NCBI GenBank assembly: GCA_961205875.1
Contig: OY540813.1
Coordinates: 5,861,001-5,925,000 of the forward strand
DNA length: 64,000 nt
DNA from: Sialis fuliginosa
Lineage: Eukaryota > Arthropoda > Insecta > Megaloptera > Sialidae
Direction of reading: 5' to 3'
Part shown: positions 43,801-55,800 of the stretch, in pieces
Numbering within the stretch: the stretch's first letter is position 1
How the letters are laid out: each line of letters starts with the position of its first letter
Made by a program: the position numbers and the translations under genes
The notes under the pieces: generated by a model
Databases searched by the model: none
The model's input: the letters and a program-made list of their open reading frames with translations, nothing else
What the model was told of the DNA's origin: nothing

Positions 43801-46800
43801 GCAAAATGTTACACCAGAGATGATGTTGAAATTTTGTGTAATATGTTTATAAAAATTAGATCGAATTTTGATGATAAACAATATTATCGAGTATTCGATA
43901 TTGAAAATCTATTTAACTAATTAATCGTAAACATTATAAAAATACTGTAGTGATTACATTTGTTTCTATAGGTTAAAAACGATCTCCTTATATCTCTGTA
44001 TAACAAGTGATGTCACGCATACGCGTTTTAGCGGGAATTTTTTCATTTGAATAGAAAAAGATTTTTTTCGGCATTATTTTGAAAAAAGATATATATATAT
44101 ATATAATGTATTATATATATACGCATAATTTACAATATATTTTAAAATTTAGTCAAATATCTTATTCCATATCTGGGCCTAATTATAGTAGAATTCGAAA
44201 AGCGATCACTTCATCATTGTCTGTAAATTAGCATATTGCTCAGTTTAATAGTAATTAATGTATGTATGCGTAACTTGATGTAATTAATTTAAACCTGTGC
44301 GGTAAATAAACATTAAATTGGATTAAAGAGATACACGAAGGGTCCAGGAGGCGCTGTCATATCTCATTGTTGCGTCACAGTGTCCTCCATTAGCTCAACG
44401 AGCGTGTACCAAGAATGATATATAACAATTAGGGGAGCCGCCGTTGCCACGGTAACGCGAAACACACTCCTCCCGCACGCCCCGCGCGCGCGCTTCACGT
44501 CTTCGTGCGCGTCCGTACTTTGCCCGCTCAAACCGAACGTTGCCGAGCAGCTAGTGAGGCGTGCGACATGTGCATATGAACTGGCCGCGTGATTACGTGA
44601 CGTTGACAAAGACGGAGACAATTGATACGGGCTGACGAGCGAGCGGGACCACAATACATGTGCTTTTCTGTCGTAGGGAAGTGATGTTTTCTATGGTTAG
44701 TTTAGTGGAATATCTTCGCGCGGTTGTTCGTGTTCGTTTGTTGTATTTCTATTATTATTATTATTGTGTTTTTTTTACGTTAAGTAATATAGTCGCGCAT
44801 GTGAATTTTGTTTATTTAAACAAAAGCTTGTGTTGTACGTATTTTGATTGTTGATATTTGTTGTGATCAAGTGTGCGCTGGTGGATGAGAGTTTATTATT
44901 TTGTTTATATATCGGTCGTATATTATTGTTTTGTTCGAGAATATGTGTCGGCTATTCTTAGATTCTTGTTGAGTGGGAGTCGGCGGAGCGCGAGGGGGGG
45001 AAAACGCCGCTGCTACGCGTGTACATGTAGCATAATGATAATAATGAGTTTGACAGTGTGACTATGTGACATGGCATTTTGCCAATTTGTGACAAGGACA
45101 CTATTGCCTGTTGGATATTGTGGGCACAGCAGCTTCGCACACCACAGGGTGGCGGAAAATGTCGACGGCATCGTGTCATCTTCTAATTACGGTTAGTCAC
45201 TCGTATACTCGTGTGTGTTCTATTGTTTACACTTGCATTCGGTGCTGTGATTCATGAACGCAGCCGTCACCTCCGATCAATCTACAGATATTTAAATCAC
45301 GCGCGCTTTATGTAATGCATAGATGAATGTATTATGTCTTGCGTGCCCTATTTTGATTAGTATTTATGACTCATTGATCGTGTTTTCAGAAAAATACGTT
45401 CATAGGAATTTCTCAAGAATTGAAATGTTGTGTTTCATTTTTTCAGAACAGTTAAACTAATAGGGGATGTAAATCATTTTGAAATGTAATAAAAGACCCT
45501 TGTACAGGAGACAATAAATATTTCAGTAGATGGTTTTTTTTTTAGAGAAATGCATCATATTTTTGGGTGTTGTTTTGTCAACATTGGAAAAGTTATTGGA
45601 CAAAATTACTCATCGTTTTAATGTTTATGAGTAGTCATCTGGTTTGAATTTACTTTACAGGACATTCCATTCCTTGAATAGTTACTTGTACATGTATACA
45701 TAAATTATGAATCTTTTGTTAGACTACCCATCTCTGCCGCTTCACATTCTCTCTCTCTCTCTTTCCCTATCATACTTTACACAGCTGATATTGTTTTTTT
45801 TTATTGGTTAATAATAAGTTTCTAGTTTTTATCAATATTAATTATTAATTTGTCCATGATATTTATTTATGTTTATTGATACGTATGTAAATTGTTTATT
45901 AGTCTATTGTATTTATGTTTGAATTTAAATTTAGTATGGAATATGGTCTAATGACCTTAGATAGTAAGTAGAGAATAAATTTACAACAAAGAACTTTACG
46001 ATGTTTAAACAAATTACAAAAATTTCAACGTATGAATTCTACTTCTTTGTTTTGAAGTATTGATTAAAATCAATTTCAGTAGATAATAAATAATATATAA
46101 ATCCTTTTTTATCAATTCGCGTTAGATGTGTATTATAATAATATTGTTTACTAAAAAAATCATTAAATTGTTCACAACAAAAGCCACCATGTTATAAAAA
46201 TACGTATTATTTTTGTTTTAGTAATTCGACCTTGAGTTTGTTGATGTAACTGTTGCTAAATATCAAAAATTAGATCGGTAGCTCTTTAGAAGAAGCATTC
46301 CTAGCATATATACACAGCAGAACTTCGATTTATCACAATTAAAATGTCATAATTCATTCGATTTGTACACGGCAATTTTGACCTAACCGATGTTTTGTTA
46401 CAAATTGCAGTGAACTTCTTGATTTTAATTCATAGTTCATATACATTACAAAAAGGTTATATATCAATGAAAACGAACTTCTCAATGTGATTGGGGTACT
46501 TTATTATCCCGACACCGTATTCTATGTTTGGTCTTTCTTGGAGATTTAGGGGTAGCAGAAATTCTAACCAACAGTCCATTTACCACTATTCTCAGGGGAA
46601 TTTTCGAAAATACTATTTTTCTTGTATAATATTTGTGCCAAGTTTCATTCGAGTAAATACAAACTTTTCCACCCCCTTGCAATCTCTTAGGGGTTGAATT
46701 TTGGGAAATGTTTAAATACTTGTTTCATTATTTGTATTGTATTTAGATTATTTATTTTAAGATTCAAGTAAATCAGACCAAAAAACATTTTTTCCGTACA

Positions 46801-49800
46801 CTTCTATATAATTTCGAAAAATCCTTTCTTAGTGGGTGCTTACTTCATAAAATGAATACACGTTTCTAGGTCCAGGGGTTTTGGCTCTGCGATGATGAAT
46901 CAGTCGGTCAGGACATGTTATTAATATGTATATAGATTACTTATTAGAAATGGTTTTCTTCATGAATAGATTTGGTTGTGCATGTATTTATTATTATGAC
47001 GAAAAGCCAATGTGTATGACATAAATTATCTGGGATTAATTTTGCTATAAAGGTTATCAGTTTATTAATAAAATTTTTATTTTCAAGTGGCTAATTCACA
47101 TATTGCATTCGAACGTTTTTATGGAATTATAAATATATTATTATGTTTATTATTTATTTTTTAATGTAAATAGTATGCAAATATGGCAGGTATTTTGTAA
47201 TTTTAACCTTTTTCAAAATTAATCAAACATTAATAATATTTAATGTAAGTACTTTGTACATATTTTCCATTATGTTTTTTATTGTTTATCATTGTATTGA
47301 TATTGAAGGTCATTGTTGAAGATCAATTATGATTATTTTAATACTGTAATAGGTATATTATTATACTTTATTCAAGCATATAAAATTATAAAAAAATAAA
47401 CAGATGATTTTGAATTATAAATATTTATCGGTTATTTTTCATAGCTCGTGCCACAATAAATATCATCGACATAACGTCTTTTCGGTTTGGTACCTCAAGG
47501 GATAGTAGGGTGGTCATTATTACCTGTCGAACGTATGGCAATTGTTCTGAAATTAAAAGACAGGTGGTGATAAATAAAATAATAACACTTTGTCTATAAA
47601 GTAATTCCACCTTATAGTAACGACGAGATCCTTAACTGGAGCACCTGTCCAAGTAGTTTTTGAATTTTTTAATCATTGTCCCTAACCTATGCACATGATA
47701 TGCAGTAGGCTGGCAACAAACAAACGACAATAAAAAGAAACCCCGCTATCTCCTTAATAATGCAAGAGAGAGATATACGCGCGCGTGCGCAATGTCGTAA
47801 ATAGAGCAACTGTTCTCTGATAAAGACATAAGAGATTGAGACTTAATAGAGAAGGATAGAGATTGTGGTTTTTATGGACAATCTATATAACGGTCTTATT
47901 TTGTCAAGTTGCCAGTAAAGATCAAATTATACGCCTGATGCATCTGCTAGTGGGATAGCGATCGTAAAGCATCTGCTGGAAAGAGAGAGTGCGATGGAGT
48001 TTATGACGGAATCACTTTGCTTTATCTGTTTTAAAGACGTCACTTGATTAGAACGTGCTGGTTGAACATTGCGGATATAATGACATTAACCGTTTATATT
48101 TAAATATATATATCATTTCCGCTTTCTTTATGTATAATAAACAGAACAAAGTGCTGAAACAATATCACTTTTGCGGCTCTCTTTGAAAATATTGTCGAAA
48201 CAATTTTCTTTGATTGTTTCTAAATTCAAAATAAATTTGTTAACGTGTATTTTTAGTATACTTATATTCTTCTGATATATTTAAAGTCTGTTTCATGTTT
48301 TTGTTTCAATCATGTTGTGAATTTGTTTATACTTATTAGAAAAAAAAATCGTTTTTGTTGTTTGTATATCGTATACCTTACACCAGTAGTCTTGAAACTT
48401 TGTCAGTTCATGGAACCTTTAGGTTTTTTCGGTGAACCCCTTCCCAACCTTCGAAAAATATATTATAGCCATAGACATAGAGCATGGACCGCGCATTCTG
48501 TATTAACATATAGTGTAACATTTCTTCAAAACTTTTTCTTATAAGAATGAAATGGAAACTCTTGTTTAAAAATGACAAGTATATCCCAAACCATATTTTT
48601 CTTTTGACACGGCTCTGTTTTTGAGTCAGATGCGTAGTCCATTCTCTATGTCTATGATTATAACTATAAAATATACTCTGTTTCATTTAAGTTTGCAGTG
48701 GTTACCGGTTTTTTGACGGTACGATTCACGATTCGTACCGTCAAAAACTCTGGCAACTACTGCAAACTTAAATGAAACAGAATATAGTAACTTTTTAGAA
48801 TACATTAATTTTCAAATATAACTAAAAAATGTATCTTTATATTTTTTATTAGTTAATTAACACTAGTCAACTAGTGTCAGTGGTTTATAATATTTTTTCG
48901 AATTTTTATTTTGACTAACGGAACCCCCAGCCTGGGATTCCACGGTACACAGTTTGAAGACCACTGCCTTACACCTACCTACCTATGTATCTACCTACTG
49001 ACAAATGTATTTGACGTTTATATTTTATAGATACGCGTAATTTAAATGACGTTGAATGATAAAATTGTGTATACAATGCAATTAAAACAACAATATTTTT
49101 TATTGCTACATACATAATTTGAATACAACTTTATGTGCTTATTTTAAAATTAACTGTATATTAATAATTAAAATTATTTCGTTTTGTTAACATCGATTTT
49201 ATTTTCATTTTAAGAGTAACCGAGAATTTCCAATTAATGGGAAACATTTTTATTGTATTTGGAAAATACATAATTTCCTGTATTCTGTAAATCATTGATA
49301 AAATCATATTGATTTTTCAAAGTATTATATTTGCCATTGTTATTAAAATTTCACAAAAATGTAATGGAAACCAACGAAAACAGTAAACAAATTTTAATTT
49401 TGATGCGTATTTGAGTTTACAAGGGGGTATACAAACAGTTTTTATAATGACAAAAACATTTAAATTTGTTTATATTTGTATCAACATTTTTATTGAAATT
49501 TTATTAAATTATGTATTATTAATTAAATATACATATAATAATATAAATATAAATTTGCGATTCAATAAAAAATTATCAGTAAAATTGCGATATTTATAAT
49601 CTCGTTGATATTATAATATAAATATTAATCTATTAGTAGATTATTTTATTTTTTGTCTTCTAGTTCATCTTGAACTTTTTAGACAGCTTTTATACTTTAA
49701 AGTAGTAATCAAAATATTAACAGTTAGCGCCCAATTCTATATATAATACAAATATAAATACATAAATCGATTCTTATCTGATTATGATCCTCAATCGAGT

Positions 49801-52800
49801 TGGTATTTAAAAAAATACATGGGCCGGATATAAACCCTTCAAGGGCCGGATACGGCTCGCAGGCCGTAGTTAAGAGACTGCTGCTATCGTGGATAATAAC
49901 GTTACATGCTTTTCAAATCGATTAAAAGGTTATGAATATTATATTGCAATATCCATATTTTCATATAGATGTTGCAACATATCAAATAAACCTATATAGG
50001 GGCTGTTGAGTCGGTACAAAAACCTACGACTTCGACTCTTTTACTCTACTAAAAGATAGTTCGAGGCATTTCATTACTACTCTGTGAATTATATTAATGA
50101 GATAAAAAATATAAAAAATAAATATTTTTTTGAAGTTATTAGGCATTATTCAAAAAAATCATTTTAGAAATCTATTCATGTGTTTTGATGTAGTAATAGC
50201 GTATACAGGAGGTCCATTAATAGATTGCAAACTTTGAATAAAGCAAACTGGACATCTTATAATTTTGTATAATATGTCCTATATATCTGTAATTATTAAT
50301 ATCGTATAATTTCTATTTATTGATTTTTAAAAGAAAATTAATATAATCTTTAAAATGCATTTTACGTATATAAAAAAATATTAGGTGTGCAAAAAATATT
50401 AATTAATTAACAAAGTTGGAGTATTTTGAACCGACTCCACCCAAAATTGCTTAAACTCCAACTTTACGATGTACTGCAGAAATCTTCAGATCTTACATAA
50501 TCAAAAATTCTCAGAAAAAAGTATTATACCTACGTACTAATAATTTTTAGTACAACTATGATAATAATAAAAACTCGAAAGCTTCATATCTTCTCTCAGA
50601 ATCTTATAAATACATACATCTAAAAAACACAGCACATATTAACGAATCTATTGACGAAAATAATATTTGTAAACCAATACGACAATCGTGAACTATCTCT
50701 ATCCGAGGGGTTATTACCCGAGTTAGTAGCGCACCCCTTAAACGAGGGGTTCCGCTGAAAGTGAGATAACAAACATACATGACTGTTCTCTTGGTACTAT
50801 ATACACAATCTTGTATTATCAAATATGTAATATATTATTTAGTTAAATGGGTATAACATTTAAATATATATTGCTATAGTATGTCTGCGGTTTAAACTAA
50901 TTATGAAAAATATTTATATTATTAATCATATTCGTTTTGATTTAAAATTATTTGTTGACTGCCAGAGGTATCAATTAGAAATTAATATCAAATAAAAATT
51001 TCTAACACAATACAATAAAAAGATATGGCCTTTCAAAACGTATTTTGATACTGACAGACTGATCAGCAAAACCTATAGGGTCCTTCTCGTTGACCTAGAA
51101 TCTTGAAAAAGAAGAAAATCCGAAAAACATTAATTTTTAATTCTATGTGGAATTTTTACGTGTCAAACTTAATTTTGCGATTTATTTCATATACAAGCGT
51201 CTACGTAAAGACGCCTACACACAAAGACGGCTCGGAAATCGAATCCGTTGTTTACGTAACTAAATATTGCCAATAATTAAGTTTTATATAATGGTACGGA
51301 ACCCCCGGGGCGCAAGTCCTACTCGCACTTGTCCGTTTTTTTTTCTACTTGTACAACAATATAATTAATCGAATTATTGGTCAAAATTTAATGACCTTTT
51401 ACGCGATTTACCAGTAAACCATTCACTGGTGTTAATTGAATTAGATATATTCTACCATAAGTAATTCAATATCGTTTATATTTCTCCATAAAAAATATAA
51501 GCGATAACAGTACCTATATTATATACAAGTGTTTTTTTTATAAACAAGCTAAAGTGAGATATAGTTATAATTGATAATAATTATATGTTGTTAATAAATA
51601 AGTAAGACTTTGAACAAGTTTTTTTTCTAATGAGTACTTCATTAATCAAGTACTTTGATATGGAAATTGGAAAACTGAACGTCGTGATTTTTTTTTATTC
51701 GACGACCTTCTGCCATTTTTTAGGTAACATCCGTCCAAAAGTTCCGTTTTTTTTTACAATTCCTCAAATTAATTTTTGCAATCTTCCAATGAGTTTTACC
51801 TTTATAATCTAAGAGTTCAAGGTCAAGTGAATAGGGTAGATTGGGTAACATATCCCAGCCAATCTGCAATAATTTTTGCTGGGTCTGCAAAGAAATATGA
51901 AGACTCTGGCGCATTATCTCCCGCCATTTTTAAAATTACATTTACAATTAGTAAACAAAATTCAACGGATATGTGCAAACTTTGTTTTAATTAATGCATT
52001 GACGTATAACACGTTATTTCATCTCTTGAAAATCCCTATTGTTCGAACAACCTGACATATTATTTATAAATTATTATTTTTACTTCCTTATATGAAATAT
52101 ACATATAGTAGTGAAGCCGATTTTTTTCGAAATCCGGATTTTCATGGAATTATCCATTTTGACCTTCCTTGAATCCATTCTGACTATTTTCGCCACGATG
52201 TCTGTGTGTCGGTCTATAACCGTTGTAACTCAAATATGACAAATCGTAGAAGGGTGATATTTTATAATTAAGATTAATTTTTGTCTGGGAAGAAAACTTC
52301 CTATTTTTGAAAACGATCTTTTAATCAGATACGGATGTTTACTGTCGTCGATTTTGGAATTATTCTAACTACTTTGAAACAATGCGAATTAGAGAAAAAC
52401 GGTCAACTTAAAAATTGTTCTATAATTTATGTTATATTCATTTTTTTTCGAAAAAACAAATTAGAAATATGTTTTCATAAAATAAGAATCACGACACTGT
52501 TCAGTCAGGATTACGTATAAGAAAGTCCCGTGGCTGCCATGGCAGATATTTATTCATATTTTCATACTATAAAATATAATGGCATATAATAAGATTAAAT
52601 TCGATTTATTAAATAAATAATTATATTAGACACATTTATCTCTCTCTCAAGATAATAACAAGACAAAATCGAGACCGTTTATATTCAAACGTAATGAGTA
52701 AAATCAATATTTATAATCTAATTATATATATATGACATTTTGTCAGAGAATTTGCAAAGTTCGATTTGGTTTTAATTGGCGATTACATTTTTTGTCGTAC

Positions 52801-55800
52801 TTTCTGTTGGCGTTCGACATAAAACAAACACAAGGGAAGGTTCAATCGAAGATTGAATTTTATACCGAAAGAGAAAAAGTGCTTATATCATTTACTGCGA
52901 TTTTTATTCACCCGTATTTGATTTATAAACATTGATTTATCTTTTCGATATTAACGATGTTCACTAACCAAAACAACTGTTTACTTTCTGGTTTATTCAG
53001 TAAATTATATCGTTTTCTGATGAAAATAAATAATTGAAATGATTTTTTTCAATTTCAATAAATTTTTTGCTAAATTATTCAAAAGACTTTAAATAATATA
53101 TATCTATTATATGAAATATGCATTAAATTTTTTTTATAGATTATACGTATAATAAAAATCAAAAAGTTTTACTTCTATATTTTCAACGAAAATAACTGAT
53201 TTGTTTCTAATAATTTTTAATAAAAATTACGTTAACTTTTTAAACTTTTTACTTATATATAACGTACTATGAAATATTAATTTAGTAATAGTTAAATGGA
53301 CTATAATTTTATCATGAGTTATTTTTACCAATACAAAATGAAAAAAAAACTTGACTTGTTTATAAACTATTATATCACAACCAGTGCAGATTTCCACAAA
53401 CTGTTTTGGCTGCGATTATTATTATTATCTACCCCTATTTGCTTCAATCAGATGCATAGTTACAGGTTTATTTTGAGGGGTCTGGAATAAATTTGAATAA
53501 ACACAATAGGTTTGTTTTTTCCACACCCCATTATTTTTATTTTCTCACGGGATTCTTTTACGTGGAAGATTATAAAATATTATAGAATATTTATTTTATT
53601 TGTATATTCTCTATCTATATTTCTACTTGAATTAACATATTTTTTTTTTTTTTTTTCGTATTATACATATTTCTATTGTATTTTGAAACAACTACCTATT
53701 TAAAAAAAGTTTAAAATGTTTTATTGATTTTAAATTTTAAAATACTCTTGTTAATTGATATTTGTAGGTATATTTTAATAAAATATATTTTGTAAAAGTA
53801 AGTCAATGAGTTACATACTACAGAATATATAACTATTTAATAAATCATTAATAATTTCTTATCTAATCTTCATAATTGAATTTCTTTATAGTTGCACTAT
53901 GTAATATCAAATACAATATAAAATTGCAGAGTATTTGTTAAAAGCTTATTAATTTTTGTTTTAATTTCAATTATTAAATAATAATAGTAATGTTCTCTAG
54001 TTTTATTACAGTAAGGTAGTTGACCCTTAATTTTTTAATTGTACAATATTGTAATTGTATTTCTTGTAATACTTATTTAATTGTTTTACATAAAATGATT
54101 TTTAACAATTGATATTTTTTGTGTTTCAGGACGAGAAAGATTACAAACGCCGAAACTATCTGGGTAAGTTATTTAATTTGATTATTGTTTGTTATTTTTA
54201 ATTTGTTGAACTTCTGTATAACATTTTATAAAGTGTTTTGTTGTGATTTTTTTTTTAAATTAATTTATAAATTGATTTGTTACAGGGATTTGGAACATGA
54301 TCTCAATGTATCAGATGACAGTGAAGATGATCTCAAACATGCTAGACCTCTCCACACTATCCAGCCTCCGATAGAACCGTAAGTTATTTAAAAAATAATA
54401 TATTTCTATATTTATATGTACAAATAAGTATAATTTTGATTAACTGTTTTATATCAATTTATAGTTTTGCTGCCACACCAAATCCAGCGGCGATGACTCC
54501 ATTGCCCGAGCGACCACCAGAGCTCGTAGCACCGTTATCTCCAGCTGGAAGTTCATCTGGATCAGACAGTGGTACAGATAGTGGATCAGATTCAGAGTCA
54601 AGTAGTGATGACTCAGTTGGAACAAGTGCCCGTGGTCCAAAAACACCTCCACCACTATTGCCTCAGACCGAGAGTCAACCGGAAGACAGATGGAATCTCA
54701 GTGCGTTCGCTCCGCCCGTGCTACCAGAACCTAAGAAAACGGTAGCTCCGGCTGACGAATCAGATTTGAGTGACTCTACAAAAGATCTCGATATTGTTAT
54801 GGCCGAAGCGTTGAATCCAGGTCCACTGCTTTCTAGTTTGTCTAATTCAGATGATGAAGCAGATGAAATGCCTCCTGTACCTCCGGTCGTACAAAGGAAG
54901 AAACGGAGAACAGCCCCGATTTCTATACCTCATGTGTTGGATTCGGATGATGATAGTGATGATGATGTGGCAAGGACTAGTAATACTATTCTTAGACCGG
55001 TTAGTCGTGTCAGTCCGCGTACAAAATCTAGATCGTCGGGTACAGATTCAGACGATGAACGTAAAGTAACCAGTGCCAGTGAACAGAAAGTGTCTAGTAC
55101 GGACAAAAAAGTGAAACCAAAAGGAAAACCCGGCAGGCCGCGTAAGATCAAAGCAGCTCCTTCAATAAGTGAATCAGATACAGAAAACAAAGTACGTAAG
55201 CGAGGTAGACCTCCTTTAAAGAGGCCTCCTTCTGTGAGTGGTTCGGATACAGAATCAGTTAAGGTTCGCAGACGGGGCAGACCTCCGACCAAATCTAAAC
55301 CTGTGCCTGTCAGACCAACAGTCAGCAGTTCTGACGAAGATGAAAAGGTTTCATCAATAAAATCTCCAATCAAACGTGTGCCTCATGCCAGTCCTTTACT
55401 TCATTCAGATGATGAAGACTGGGCTAAGAAACCAAGGTCATCACGTAAAAGTGAGTCATCTTCTCCTCGTAAGAAAAAACCAGAAAGTAGGAGAGGTAGA
55501 CATAGTTCAACAGCGAAAAGTGCAGCTGAACTTCCAACGACGACTGATTCTGAAAGTGATGTTCCTAAACCACCTCGCACAAGACACAGGCGATCTTCCA
55601 GATCCACTGATCGAAGTGCATCACCAGTAACCAAACCTGACAGTCCTATGAAAGTTGAAGCCGAATTGAAACCAGTACAAGACAAAAAGAAGAGTGACAC
55701 GTTACGTAAACTATTTTCGATAAAACGTGATCAGGAGGGCGGTGGTAAAGGAGGTAAAGGAGGAAAAGGAGGAGGCAAGGGCGGTGTTATTGTCGTAGAA

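Larger units (their letters stand above)
48384..48966. mobile_element. hAT-like element, 583 bp, with nested insertions
   Basis: It is flanked by perfect 8-bp duplications CCTTACAC (48376-48383 and 48967-48974). The ends are CAGTAGTCTTGAAACTTTG and CACAGTTTGAAGACCACTG. Two other inverted-repeat elements lie inside (48463-48662 and 48672-48785). No transposase frame. Confidence 0.85.
25948..54129. other. lilli intron, 28.2 kb
   Basis: It is the largest intron of the gene. It carries two GC-rich islands (28870-29090 and 44330-45191), two hAT-like elements (31908-32617 and 48384-48966), a 1.57 kb TIR element (37578-39150), several MITEs and repeat tails, and long AT-rich stretches with nothing recognised (29100-31180, 34460-36010, 39900-42280, 42560-44330, 45200-46470, 49000-54129 apart from listed fragments). 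No intact transposase or other protein gene was found. Frames such as 35359-35781 (minus, 140 codons) and 43681-43920 lack recognisable protein features. Confidence 0.7.

Noticed and set aside
43681-43920. 79-codon frame MTKNKQFIK...
   Set aside because: Phe/Ile/Lys/Asn-rich content, expected from AT-rich sequence; no splice or promoter context.
44364-44654. 96-codon minus-strand frame in the CpG-rich island
   Set aside because: GC-rich DNA lacks stop codons; the peptide shows no family features and the island is better explained as a promoter.
54930-55373. 147-codon minus-strand frame opposite the large lilli exon
   Set aside because: It is antisense to an unambiguous coding exon; its Leu/Ser/Gly-rich content mirrors the Ser/Asp/Lys codons of lilli.
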